Shown one piece after another: positions 34,252 through 44,774 of a DNA stretch of 64,000 nt. Numbering within the stretch: the first letter of the stretch is position 1; each line of letters starts with the position of its first letter. The DNA comes from Echinarachnius parma (taxonomy: Eukaryota; Echinodermata; Echinoidea; Clypeasteroida; Echinarachniidae). The position numbers were made by a program, and so were the translations under genes. Below the pieces are notes generated by a model. That model made no database searches. It saw only the letters and a program-made list of their open reading frames with translations, and was not told the origin of the DNA. The DNA is taken from assembly GCA_037951105.1 (NCBI GenBank), contig JBAMJV010004354.1, positions 30,757 to 94,756 of the forward strand, read 5' to 3'.

Positions 34252-34919
34252 TACCGTAAAACTCCGTGTATAAGACGCACTCGTGTATAAAACGCACCCC
34301 CAACTTTGACAGCATCAATTTTTTTCTTTTTTTCTTCTTTTTTTTCGGACACCCTGTATCCTTTTTTTTTTTGTAGACACCATGTAGTGCTGTTGGAATG
34401 CTTATACCACTGGTCTAGCATTCATCAACATATACCTTTTCTCACCAAAAATAATGGTTAGTACCAAAATTGCACATATATTGTGTAGTAACACTGCTGC
34501 TTATCTATTCATGAGCAGCTTATATGAATATTCATGATGCTCATTAAATATGCAATTAACTAAAATTAACTAATTACGAATTTTAATATGAGAAAAATTT
34601 ATAACCACTGGTTAGAAAATTGCATATTTAATGAGTACTGCAGCTGCTCACAAATGTATGAATATTCATGAGCAGCTCAATAAACTTGCAATTGTTGTAC
34701 TAACCAATATGTTGAGAAAAGGGTATATTGTGCTGAATGCTACTATTGACAGCAAGCTCTTGTCATGCCCTAAACCATGTGTTATACACATTCAACATGA
34801 CTACTACAGGGTGTTTTTTTTTTGGGGGGGGGGGCTGTACCTGTGTATAAGACGCACCTCCCACTTTCAAATTTTTCCGACGGAAAAAAAGTGCGTCCTA
34901 TACGCGGAGATTTACGGTA
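34252..34919. mobile_element. MITE, 'GTATAAGACGCAC' family, copy 3
   Basis: TACCGTAAAACTCCGTGTAT on the left and its inverse on the right enclose 668 bp. The interior shares 'GCTCTTGTCATGCCCTAAAC' with copies 1 and 2. Confidence 0.85.
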
Positions 34920-35651
34920 AGTCTCAAAAGTATGTGCCGCAATGTGAAAGCTATTTTTTCTTCAGAGTATGTTACTTTGTCGGATTGCCTGACCGACTGA
35001 CAAACTCAAGTGGCCACTCTCTGATATAATCATCCATGTGGGGGCTGGGCGATATCGATAGCCCCTTTTTTAAGAAAAGCGGCTATCGGAGACAGGTCTA
35101 TTATACTAAACTATAAGTTGAACTTTAAACTCAAGCATCTATTAAAACTATGAATTCCTCTGCATAATGACTACCAATCTTTTTAATTTTGTTTTCAACT
35201 GTCAGATGAATATTGTAGAGACTTTGTACAAAGTTACACTGTGATTGGTTTACCGTTGCTATGGACTCTCACTCAGTCACAAAAGTGCTTCCCACCCATG
35301 TCCATCAGCATCTGAAATGTCCCCTAAATAGCTCCACCCCTATTAAATGGTGTAATGCTTTGAAAACCTACTCTTAATGGCACAAATGCACCTGAAAAGG
35401 CACCCCATTTTTAAGGAAAACGACGCCGTATAGCTGAAAGTGACACCCTTTCGACTTTTACTAATCAACGCCAACATTGCATAACATATCAGAAAATCAC
35501 ATCTTAAGTTCTAATTATGAAGGTAAAGGTGTCACGATTAGCTATCTATCAAACCAAATACATATGTTATGAACAAATTATGAACAAATTATGAACACAT
35601 GCAGTCACGTTTCAATTCTTTTATCTCAAATACCTTCAAATTTTGTCTTCA
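34920..35651. other. Presumed intron
   Basis: 'CCATGTCCATCAGCATCTGA' at about 35297 recurs at 55194, so part of this is a dispersed repeat. No gene is seen. Confidence 0.5.
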
Positions 35652-36896
35652 TAGACCGCCGGGTGAGTGGCCGAAACTGCTTTAGTTTTCACTTTTTGTG
35701 ACCCCCCCTCGACATCTACATGAAATTCTACCATAAGGTAGAGAAAAATATGCTGAAAATAACTCCACATCTCGTCAGTGGGAAAATATGCACACTAATG
35801 AGATATTTACAATTAAAACATTGTTAATTATAAAGCACGCCTCTGTTGTCGAATATAAAATTCCCGTGTGTTATTCTATGGGAAACTACTCTTGTGTGTA
35901 GTAGACCGCGGGCCGAACAGTGGAAATCGCCTTATTTCTTAACTGTCGTGTTAAATATCTACCTGAATTTGGGCATGGGGGTAGTGAACAAATCACTCAG
36001 TGAACACAAATTTAAATCTCGTCAAGCTCAAAAGATGCAAATTTTTTCAAAAAGTGGAAAAAACACTCTCTGAAAAATAATCCAATCCCAGTGCATCTCA
36101 TATTAGAACGTAACGCTGTCCTGTAAGCTAGAGCCAATCAGATCGCTTGTTTTATCGTTGTGCTAAAAGTTGGATTTTGTTGTATACATGGAATCTCAAC
36201 TCACAGTAAATTGATTCGTTTAGACGAATTAATTCTAAAGAGATGAGGAATGAGTACCACTTTGAAAAATTACCAAAAACACATTTGAAGTTGATAAATA
36301 ATTTTAGGAAAAGAGACTGATCCGCCACTAGCACTTTGGCTAACGAAGATCATCAGGCTATTGTCGCCTGAGCTCCGGGGCACTGGTCGGCTACGAGATG
36401 GCAGGGAGGCATAATGCAATCGCCATCAGCATGAATCTGGGAGGTAGTCCTTTCTTAAGATTACCCCAAATGTAGAAAATAAAATAGAAACAAGGCTTTC
36501 CTCCTCTATTCATGCTGATGACGTTTGTGTTGGGCCTACCTGGTGCCTCTTTTCGTAGCCGACCAGTGCCCCATAGGCCCGGCGGGAAGAGCATGTTTAT
36601 GTTACGTACATCATATAATTTAGCGCAACCATAAAACAAGCAATCTGATTGGCTCTTGCTAACGGGATCGCATTACATTCCAATGAAAGATTCACTGGGA
36701 TTGGATACATTTCCCTAGAGTGTTGTATTTTTTGTCAAGTTTTTTTTCATTTTATGAGCTTATGTGCACGTTTCGCGATTGACGAGATATTGATTCCATA
36801 CTTAAATATATTTATAAACAATCTCCACTACTGAAAATGTAACTGTACGAGGGGGGTCACAAAAGTAACAAATTTTCACCCTCGCCCGGCGGTCTA
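35652..36896. mobile_element. Palindromic TIR element, TAGACCGCCGGG termini
   Basis: TAGACCGCCGGGTGAG on the left is inverted on the right, and TCA flanks both sides (35649-35651 and 36897-36899). Inner inverted pairs include GAGCCAATCAGATCGCTTGT (36130) with its inverse near 36650, and CACTGGTCGGCTACGA (36381) with its inverse near 36570. The whole 1245 bp is therefore an imperfect palindrome. Confidence 0.85.
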
Positions 36897-37027
36897 TCAG
36901 ATAGATACACATTTCATAATACCACAGACGTAATGTATCACTATATTGGTTGATCAAAGATGGGTTACAATTTAATACAATATCCGGTTTTGCATACCAA
37001 ACGATTACAAATAAATGTATTCATTAC

Positions 37028-37175
37028 CTTCCAGGGGGCCATGTCCGTAAAGCTCCATTCTCATGCAGATGTGACCGTACCAGGTAACAGGGTGCACACG
37101 CACGAAGCGACCCACTAGCGGGGTGGGGAAGGCGTTCTTTACCACAGTAACATGGTCAGAATTGCCTGAGAAGAC
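37028..37175 (-). CDS. F5/8C (discoidin) domain, exon C
   Basis: This is the last exon of the discoidin domain. It reads VFSGNSDHVTVVKNAFPTP, then GRFVRVHPVTWYGHICMRME, then LYGHGPLE. It matches the family C-terminal strands 'F-x-G-N-x-D-x-x-x-x-V-x-N-x-F', 'R-x-x-R-x-x-P-x-x-W' and 'x-x-x-R-x-E-L-x-G-C'. The acceptor TTTAG precedes 37175 and the donor GTAAT follows 37028. The exon is 148 bp, enters phase 0 and leaves phase 1, exactly the phase needed to join an EGF exon. The three exons together code 157 residues, a normal length for the domain. The Cys that normally ends the domain (LYGC) is His here, so the terminal disulfide is probably absent. Confidence 0.87.
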
Positions 37176-37629
37176 CTAAAAAGAGACGGCCAAAATAAAC
37201 GTAATCTAAATTGAATACAAACATGACAAACAAACATAAAGGTAGCCAACGTCATTCCTATTCGATAACCAAACTGGTGCATAAAAAGGGCGGGGGTAAG
37301 ATGGAACTATGTCAAAGACACAGAAAGACAATTGATTTTCATAGAAAGATGGAACATATTTACAGGTTTAGTAGGCACCATCCATTTTATTATCATTATT
37401 ATCAATATTACCATTATCATCGTCATCCTCATTATCATCATAATATTATAAAAAGTAAAGTAACTAAAATTAAATCATACATGTAAAAGATGATAGTATT
37501 CAAGGTCACAATTTAATGAGTAGATTGACAAGGTCGAGGATATAATCATTGGAGCCCTTAAGTAAAACACAAAAGAGAAGGTGTATCTGTAATGATATAA
37601 CTATATATGAAACATAAATAAGCACTCAC

Positions 37630-37779
37630 CACATCTGAACCATTAGTGCTGTCTTGAACCGTGTGAAATGTCACACCATCCATGCTGTAGGTGACCTTGT
37701 AGCTTGTCACCCACAATCCTTCATATTGACTTCCTTGTATTGCCAAGGCAACGACTTCGTATGTAGAATTGAGATAAAC
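37630..37779 (-). CDS. F5/8C (discoidin) domain, exon B
   Basis: This is the central exon of the discoidin domain: 150 bp, 50 codons, phase 0 at both ends. It reads VYLNSTYEVVALAIQGSQ, then WVTSYKVTYSMDG, then FHTVQDSTNGSDV. This fits the family core 'V-x-L-x-x-x-x-x-V-x-x-I-x-x-Q-G', 'W-V-x-x-Y-x-V-x-Y-S-x-D-G' and 'W/F-x-x-x-x-D'. The acceptor is TTTAG before 37779 and the donor is GTGAGT after 37630. Joining to exon A gives ...QWIQ-VYLN..., where the family has WIQVDL; here VYL replaces VDL. About 6.8 kb of intron, filled with palindromic and RTE-type elements, separates it from exon A. Confidence 0.87.
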
Positions 37780-37811
37780 CTAAACACAGTAGGCAATCGT
37801 AATGTTTCTTT

Positions 37812-38373
37812 AAAGGGCAATGAAACCCAAGCAAAATGTTGCTTTCATAGTCTTGAAGAGATTAAGAAGAATAATCTCTGAAAGTTAGAGCATAATCGGG
37901 TAAGAAACAAGAAAACTACGGCTCTTTGAAGATGTCCATTTATTCCTATGGGGAACTCAAATTGGCAACGCACTCTGATAAGTGTATGGACAACTCCCCA
38001 TATGTTTTGTACACAAATGTTTCCATTTTTACAGTTTTCTTCATAGTCACATTTTTCCATTCCCCCAACTCATGATATGTTATGTATAAAAGCATTCTAC
38101 AAAACATATGTTGAACTCGAACGAAGGGTAAACATACATTTTTTGAAAATTGAACAATACTGAAATTTTGTGTACAAAATGTATGGGGAGTTGTCCACAA
38201 CTTTGCCAGAGTGCGTTGCCAATTTGAGTCGCTCGAAGAAATACATGGCTCTTTTCAAAGAGCCATAGTTTTCTTATTTCTTGACCGATTGTGCTCAAAT
38301 TTTCAGAGACTATTCATTATATTCAGTGTCTTATAGTGCATACAACAATTTGTCTGGATTTCATTGTCCTAAG
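37812..38373. mobile_element. MITE with ~110-bp and longer inverted arms
   Basis: AAAGGGCAATGAAACCCAAG on the left pairs with TTTCATTGTCCTAAG on the right. The arms share 'CTCTGAAA', 'ATAATCGG', 'AAGAAAACTATGGCTCTTTG', 'CTCAAATTGGCAACGCACTC' and 'GGACAACTCCCCATA'. Single arms of the family are also at 22569-22660, 25838-25930 and 30355-30412. It directly abuts the RTE-like LINE. Confidence 0.8.
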
Positions 38374-40788
38374 TTGATTTTGTCAAACCTCATTAAGTTA
38401 AATAGGTGTGGCCACACATTGTTTACTACCTCTGCAACCAAAAGAGGAAATAATGGAGTAGGATTTCTGGTTAATAAGAACATTGAAAGTAATATACTGG
38501 AGTATAAAGAAATATCAGACCGAATGGCATATTTGAAACTACAAATTAATAAGCAACACACAATGAAGATTATTCAAGTATATGCACCCACTTCAGCTCA
38601 CGACGACGAAATAGTAGAAGATTTATACACTGACATAGACCGGATAATGGCAACGGAAAATACATCCTTCACTATACTCATGGGAGACTTAAATGTAAAG
38701 ATAGGAGTGAGAAAAGATCAGGAAGAGAATGGTGTAGGTCCATTTGGGATAGGTGACCGGAACGAGAGAGGAGAAAGGCTTCTAGAATATGTTGCAAGCA
38801 GAAACATGGTGATTGGCAATACATGCTTTAAGAAACCAAAGGACAGATATTGGACATGGGAAAGTCCTAATGCAGCAACCCATAATATGATTGATTACAT
38901 CATTACGGACCACAAGAGAATATTGATGGATGTAGAGGTTATACCGAAGGTCGACACAGGCAGTGATCATAGATTTGTTAGAGCAAAAGTAAGGATCAAC
39001 AAGAAGATGGAAAGGATAAGAAGAATGAAGATATCAAGGAAAAGACATATTGACTTGGGAAAGCTTTCAGAAAAACAACACCAATTCCAACTTGAATTAG
39101 AGAATAGATTCTCACTTCTAGAAGACTTTGTAGGCGATGAGCCACTTGATGATGCATTTGAACAAGTAACAAGTACGATTATGGAGGAAGCAGAGAAGCT
39201 AGCTAAAGGTAAAAAAGAGATAGTAAACACAAACAATAGCAGCGCGGAAGATATTCGAAAAATGAACGAAAAGAGAAAAGCTCTCAAACCCTTCAGACAG
39301 ACATCTGCACAAAACCAGATCGAGTATACAGAACTAAACAAGACAATCCGCAAGATGAGAAGGCAGCAAAAGAGACAACACAGGACCAAGATGGTGAAAA
39401 AGGTGCTGGAAAGCAATAAACGGCCCAAAATCATCAATACAAAACTGGAGGGAGGAAAAAAGCTCTTATCATCACTGAAAACAAAACATGGGACAGAATT
39501 TAACGAGAAAGACAAAATCACAGAAACCATTGAGGAATTCTATAGAGAACTGTATGATACGGATAGACCAGATTGGAGAACAGAAGAAAATTTGAATGAA
39601 AAAGCGGACAGTGTACCACCCATTGAGAAAGACGAAGTGCAGAAAGCTCTAGATCACATGAAGAAAGGAAAGGCTCCTGGAGAGGACCAGTTAACCGCTG
39701 ACATATTGAAGCTGGGAGGAAAGAGTACTGTCGACATCTTGACAAAATTGTTCAACAGGATCCTTCAACTGGAACAAGTTCCTACTCAGTGGAATGAATC
39801 TAAAGTTATCATACTGTTCAAAAAAGGAGATACAAAAGACATAAAGAATTACAGACCCATTAGTTTACTACCTCACATGTACAAGGTTTTCACAAAAATT
39901 ATTCTTGCAAGAATCCAAAGACAGCTAGATGAAAATCAGCCAAGAGAACAGGCAGGCTTTCGAACAGGATTCAGAACATCAGACCATCTACACACTTTAA
40001 GTCAGATCATTGAAAAGGCGAAGGAATATCGTTTGGACATTTGTCTTGGATTCGTAGATTACGAGAAAGCCTTCGATAGTTTAGACCACCAGTCACTATT
40101 AGATGCTCTACAGAAACAGATAGACGATGAGAAATACATCCGCCTCATCAAAGCTATTTACAAAGACCCTAGCGCCAAAATTCATCTGGAGAATACGACT
40201 ACCAATAGTTTTAAAATCCTAAAAAGTGTCAGACAGGGTGATCCAATCTCTCTGAAACTCTTTACAGCAGCCATGGAAGATGTCTTTAGAAACCTGGATT
40301 GGCAATCGAGAGGAATTAAAATAAATGGGGAATATTTGAATCATTTAAGGTTTGCAGATGACATTCTGCTTGTTAGTCATGATCCTCTGGAACTACAGAC
40401 GATGATCCAGGAGTTGAGCGTAGAGAGTAAAAAGGCAGGACTCAAAATGAACATTAAAAAGACTAAAGTAATGATGAGCAACCAGCTACAAGACCATACA
40501 ATTGCAGTTGATGGCATGACAATTGAGAAGGTGGATAGTTACATATACCTCGGTAAAAACATTACTCTTGAATATGAAACAGCAGGAGAAGTGCGACGAA
40601 GAATACAGCTAGCATGGGTGAAATTTGGGAAACTCAGCATTATACTCCGAGATGAGAATCTTCCAATCTCCCTCAAAAGACAAATTTTCAATCAATGCAT
40701 AATTCCGGTACTATCCTACGGGGCAGAGACTTGGGCAACAACTAAGAAATTGGAAAAGAAGCTTAGAGTCACAGAAAGAGCAATGTAG
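38281..40788 (+). CDS. RTE-like endonuclease-reverse transcriptase, open frame
   Basis: An 835-residue open frame. About the first 30 residues come from the neighbouring MITE, so the ATG is not the element's own. The endonuclease region includes VGFLVNKN, IIQVYAPT, MGDLNVKIG (134-142), NMIDYIITDHKR and the GSDHRF motif (227-232). The reverse transcriptase includes DHMKKGKAPGEDQLTADILK, NYRPISLLPHMYKVF, EQAGFR, VDYEKAFDSLDH, SVRQGDPISLKLF and the catalytic FADD box (691-694). The frame ends at a TAG (40786), after which the C-terminus continues with at least one frameshift. It nicks target DNA and copies its own RNA in the nucleus when intact. The long intact frame suggests a fairly recent insertion. 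Confidence 0.88.
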   Translation: MTDCAQIFRDYSLYSVSYSAYNNLSGFHCPKLILSNLIKLNRCGHTLFTTSATKRGNNGVGFLVNKNIESNILEYKEISDRMAYLKLQINKQHTMKIIQVYAPTSAHDDEIVEDLYTDIDRIMATENTSFTILMGDLNVKIGVRKDQEENGVGPFGIGDRNERGERLLEYVASRNMVIGNTCFKKPKDRYWTWESPNAATHNMIDYIITDHKRILMDVEVIPKVDTGSDHRFVRAKVRINKKMERIRRMKISRKRHIDLGKLSEKQHQFQLELENRFSLLEDFVGDEPLDDAFEQVTSTIMEEAEKLAKGKKEIVNTNNSSAEDIRKMNEKRKALKPFRQTSAQNQIEYTELNKTIRKMRRQQKRQHRTKMVKKVLESNKRPKIINTKLEGGKKLLSSLKTKHGTEFNEKDKITETIEEFYRELYDTDRPDWRTEENLNEKADSVPPIEKDEVQKALDHMKKGKAPGEDQLTADILKLGGKSTVDILTKLFNRILQLEQVPTQWNESKVIILFKKGDTKDIKNYRPISLLPHMYKVFTKIILARIQRQLDENQPREQAGFRTGFRTSDHLHTLSQIIEKAKEYRLDICLGFVDYEKAFDSLDHQSLLDALQKQIDDEKYIRLIKAIYKDPSAKIHLENTTTNSFKILKSVRQGDPISLKLFTAAMEDVFRNLDWQSRGIKINGEYLNHLRFADDILLVSHDPLELQTMIQELSVESKKAGLKMNIKKTKVMMSNQLQDHTIAVDGMTIEKVDSYIYLGKNITLEYETAGEVRRRIQLAWVKFGKLSIILRDENLPISLKRQIFNQCIIPVLSYGAETWATTKKLEKKLRVTERAM

Positions 40789-41126
40789 AGGATTATGGTA
40801 GGAGTTACAAGAAGAGACAAGGTCAGAAATGAGGACTTAAGAAAACAAATGCCAGGGATATCATACAGGAAATAAAAACAAAGAAATGGAGATGGGCAGG
40901 CCACCTTGCAAGACGTAAAGATAATAGATGGACACATATTTCACTAACTGGACACCAAAACACAAACCAGACGAAGAGGCAGACAGAGTAGATGTTGGAT
41001 GGATGACATCAAAGAATTTGGGGGTGTTACATGGATGCGACTAGCACAAGATAGAAGAAGATGGAATGGTGATGAAGAGGCCTTCCTTCTGCAGTGGAGA
41101 GACATAGGCTAGATAGATAGATAAGA
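38374..41126 (+). mobile_element. RTE-like LINE, 5'-truncated
   Basis: It is a non-LTR retrotransposon with an AP endonuclease and reverse transcriptase. The 5' part of the endonuclease is missing: homology starts around CGHTLFTTSATKRGNNGVGF. The body ends with a frameshifted tail and then CWMDDIKEFGG, RRRWNGDEEAFLLQWRDIG and a stop. It terminates in short TAGA repeats (TAGATAGATAGATAAG), as RTE-type elements commonly end in simple repeats. The left neighbour is a MITE and the right neighbour a palindromic element. Confidence 0.88.
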
Positions 41127-41127
41127 T

Positions 41128-42012
41128 ACCCGCTATGGTGTATTAACCGCATCCCTAACTTTGAGGTTCTCCATGAAAAACAAAACAATGTTGATAGTAT
41201 AATTCTTAAATATGCCGAGGATAAGTAAAAACATCCTTCTTTTTCAGAGAGTTTTGGTCTATGAAATATACTTAAATTTACTGAAGTCTCTGAAGCACAT
41301 TAAGGAAATTATGAGCCATTTCCCCGATCAATCTGTAAGATTTGTTGAGCTTACCAGAAAACAAAACACGGAACACTATACATGGGACTGTAATAAATTC
41401 TAGAAGAAAAGCGAAGACAAAACAACAAAAATTAATCAAAACGGAGATAAAAAACTGTATCTTGATATGTTATTCCTTCTAACAAGTTCAGACTTGGTTA
41501 AATCTACCCTTGAAAATTGTAAATACTAAGCTTTTTTTAGAGATGAAAAATTGCGATCGTAACTTTGCAAGTGGTGGGGAGAAAAAGTGTGCAGCATCGA
41601 TTTGACTGAAATTAGCGATCAATCAAGATAGGATGATCGCTAATTTCAGTCAAATCAATGGTGCACAATTTTTCTCCCCACCACTTGCAAGTTAGGATCG
41701 CAATTTCTTATCCTCCAAAATAGCTTAGAATTTACTGTTTTCAAAGGTAGATTCAACAAAACTTGAACTTGTAAGAAGGAATAAACATATCAAGGTACAG
41801 TTTTTTCATCTCCGATTTGATTCATGTTTTGTTTTGTCTTTGTTTGTCTTCTAGCGTTCACTACAGTCCCATGCATAGTGTTTCATGCTGTGTTGTCCTA
41901 ATGGGGATTTTCGTGCAATTTTTCCCTATCTCCGTGTACAAACCGCACCCCCCTTTTCGTCGTTAATTCTGTCGGGAAAACCATGCGGTTAATACACTGT
42001 TAAATACGGTAA
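41128..42012. mobile_element. Palindromic element, truncated at left
   Basis: The arms (about 41130-41625 and 41640-42012) are inverted copies centred near 41630, with 'GAAATTAGCGATCAATCAAG' at the turn. The right end TTAAATACGGTA is complete. The left end lacks the TACCGTATTTG terminus and begins at the LINE tail. It is the same family as 46888-48125. Confidence 0.85.
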
Positions 42013-42155
42013 TGGTTCCGTACGCATACGTTAGGACATAATAGAACGCAGACCAATGAATATATGTGTTGTAGTATGGTGATGCTTTTTTTCTTTGAAT
42101 TATTCATTTTTTTAGAAACCTTCTTTTTAAAAGAATATTACTTTTTATAAAAATA

Positions 42156-44190
42156 ATAATCTTATGATTGGAAGTTATCATTTTCAGTAGTCTATTCCAC
42201 CAACACATTCAGACACATATTATTGCAAAACGAATCACCATACTAAAGCATGTGTTCATTGGTCTGCAGACGAAGACTACCGTAACGGTTTGTCTTGGAC
42301 AAACGCATCGTCCGTGATTCTAGTGTCTCCTACCATTCGCCTGAATAGAATTGGCTTACTCGCACATGTTCGGCGCATACAGAACCATGAGGCATTTTGG
42401 GTTCTGTAAGTTTAGTGGTGGTAATATTATGGTGGCCCTGGAGGGACATTGTGAATCGTGAACTTTGATGCCAAATTCACGACGAAATATGCGACGTTGT
42501 ATATTTTATCACAAACTTTCTTGCAAACTTCACGACGAAATATGCAAAGTCGCACATTTTATCGCGAACTTTGTTGCAAAATTCACGTCAAAATATGCAA
42601 GGTCGTACATTTTGTCGTGAACAAAGTTCTGCAACAAAGTTCACGATAAAATATGCACCAAGTCGTATACTTCGTCGTGAATTTGTTTCTACTTGCTTGA
42701 GCGCTATCCATTACCTCCTCGGTTTAAGGGACTACTATAGGGAAGGGAGGAGGAGGGCATAACAATGTTTTCTGGATGGCTAGGGGTAGCCAAGGGGGGG
42801 GGGGGTGCAAGTTAAGGGGATATAACGAAGTATATATTACCTCCTCGGTTTGAGGGGGTTTAATTAAATATGAACAAAGAATGGGACTACTATGGGGAGG
42901 GGAGAATGGGGGAGGGCATAGTAATGGTTTCTGGATGGCTAGGGGTAGCTAAAGAGGGGGGGGGTGCGGATAAGGGGATATAACGGTATTACCATCCTCG
43001 TTTAAGGGGGTTTCATTAAATATGAACAAAGAATTGGACCACTATGGGGGGAGGGGGGGGGGGGGGGGTGCTGGGTAAGGGGATATAAAGGAGTATATTT
43101 TTATCTCTTCGGTGCCATCCCATAAAACATTATTAGTATGCTCTCCCCCTTTCTCCCCCTCCCCCATAGTAGTCACATTCTTTGTTCATATTGAATTAAA
43201 CCCCCTCAAACCGAGGATGGTAACTATACACTTCTATATATCCCCTTATCCCGCACCCCCTCCCCGCCCCCCCCCCCCCCCCCTTTGACTACCCTAGCCA
43301 TTCAGAAATCATTATTATGCCCTCCCCCCTTTCCTTCCCCCTCCCCATAGCAGTCCCATTCTTTGTTCATATTTAATTAAACCTCCTCAAACCGAGGAGG
43401 TAATATATACTCCGTTATATCCCCTTAACCTGCACCCCCCCCTGGCTACCCCTTGGCTACTGCTAGCCATCCATTAAACATTGGTATGCCCTCCTCCTTC
43501 TCCCCTCCCTATATAATATTTAATTAAACCCCTCAAACCGAGGAGGTAATATGTATATCCCCTTAACCCGCACCCCCCCCCCCCCCCCCCCCCCTTGGCT
43601 ACCCCTAGCCATCCAGAAAACATTATTATGCCCTCCTCCTTTCTCCCCTCCCCATAGTAGTCGCATTCTTTGTTCATATTTAATTAAACCCCCTCAAACC
43701 GAGGAGGTAATGGATACCGCTCAAGCAAGTAGAAACAAATTCACAACAAAGTATAACGACTTGTTGCATATTTCGTTTGCATATTTTATCGTGAACTTTG
43801 TTGCAAAATTCACGGACAAAATGTACAACGTTGCATATTTCATTGTGAATTTTGCAACAGAGTTCGCGATAAAATGTATGACTTTGCGTATTTCGTCGTG
43901 AATTTTGCAACAAAGTTTGCAATAAATTGTACGACATCGCATATTTCATCGTGAATTTGGCATCAAAGTTTACGACGTCGCATATTTCGTCGTGAATTTG
44001 GCATCAAAGTTCACGATTCACGATGTCCCTCCAGGGGCCACCATATAATATATTGTATAACTTGTAAATTACACAACCCTGTAAATAACACAACCGTCTT
44101 GGGCATCAACTTTATAATAACACACAACATTACTAACATATATTTTTAGGTGTTGTTCTTTGCCTGGTGCTCCTCTTTAACTGTCCTTAA
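42156..44190. mobile_element. MITE family X copy split by an insertion
   Basis: The left part (42156-42427: 'CTAAAGCATGTGTTCATTGG', 'GGCGCATACAGAACCATGAG') and right part (44045-44190: 'GTAAATTACACAACCCTG', 'GTTGTTCTTTGCCTGGTGCT') match the two halves of the element at 23955-24376. The middle is a separate palindromic element. Confidence 0.75.
42428..44044. mobile_element. 1.6-kb palindromic element inserted in MITE X
   Basis: The left end ATGGTGGCCCTGGAGGGACA, followed by GTGAATCGTGAACTTTGATG, is inverted at the right end. The arms contain repeated 'CACGACGAAATATGC' words and then G-rich blocks of the type 'GGATGGCTAGGGGTAGCC' and 'ACCTCCTCGGTTTGAGGGG' in tandem on the left and inverted on the right. 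The centre is near 43080. TA flanks both ends. No coding sequence is seen. Confidence 0.87.
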
Positions 44191-44601
44191 GCGCCATATT
44201 ACAAAATGGACAATTATTTGTATTATTAGTATCTTGAATAAAATAAACTTATGCTTGGAATGGAATTTCCAACATGTTAAATTAATACACATTTCCACCA
44301 CAAGAACAACAAAATGCGGCCTAAACTGATATGCCGTGTACAAGTTAATCAAACAAGATTTAAAGAAATGTAACACCTACATTGAATATAGACATAATTA
44401 CTTGAACTGTTCACCTTATAATTCGAAATTGAGATAATCATTATAAAAATACATGTCGATGCTACTGCAGCATCTACTGCAGAAGGTAGGTAGGACATTT
44501 TTAATTGTCTTATTTACAAGTAACAATTATTCTACAATTGTTTACACATACAGTACGTGTTTCCTTTCGATGCGTATTTGAATAAGTATACATAATCTTA
44601 C
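44191..44601. other. Presumed intron next to F5/8C exon A
   Basis: This stretch lies just downstream of exon A in transcript direction. No repeat or exon is recognised. Confidence 0.4.
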
Positions 44602-44774
44602 CTGGATCCACTGGTTAGCGTCATTAGTGCCTGCGGCCCAGAATCCAGACCCTTCAGTGCTAGAAGCAGCCACATTCAACCGCCCCCACCTGGCTCCATA
44701 CTCCGTATCAGCTTCGCTTGACGCGGTCAGACTCGAATCAGGGATGGCATAAGACTCAAGTCCAAGTGGAAAAC
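44602..44774 (-). CDS. F5/8C (discoidin) domain, exon A of mosaic gene
   Basis: This is the first recognisable exon of the mosaic extracellular gene. Translated on the minus strand it reads GFPLGLESYAIPDSS..., then ARWGRLN, and ends GTNDANQWIQ. That matches the N-terminal third of F5/8-type C domains (PLGMES-x-IPDSxITASS, then the WxxxxxxxxQWIQVDL strand). The 3' splice acceptor AG is at 44776-44775 and the donor GTAAG follows 44602. The exon enters in phase 1 and leaves in phase 0, matching the next exon. These domains bind phospholipid, carbohydrate or matrix ligands outside the cell. The N-terminal Cys usual in the family is not in this exon and may be in an upstream exon I could not find. 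What is seen is the motif and splice sites; joining to the other exons is inferred from phase and order. Confidence 0.85.

Noticed and set aside
38967..39530. 187-codon minus-strand hydrophobic frame
   Set aside because: Antisense of the Lys-rich region of the RTE-like protein, which explains the Phe/Leu/Ser composition.
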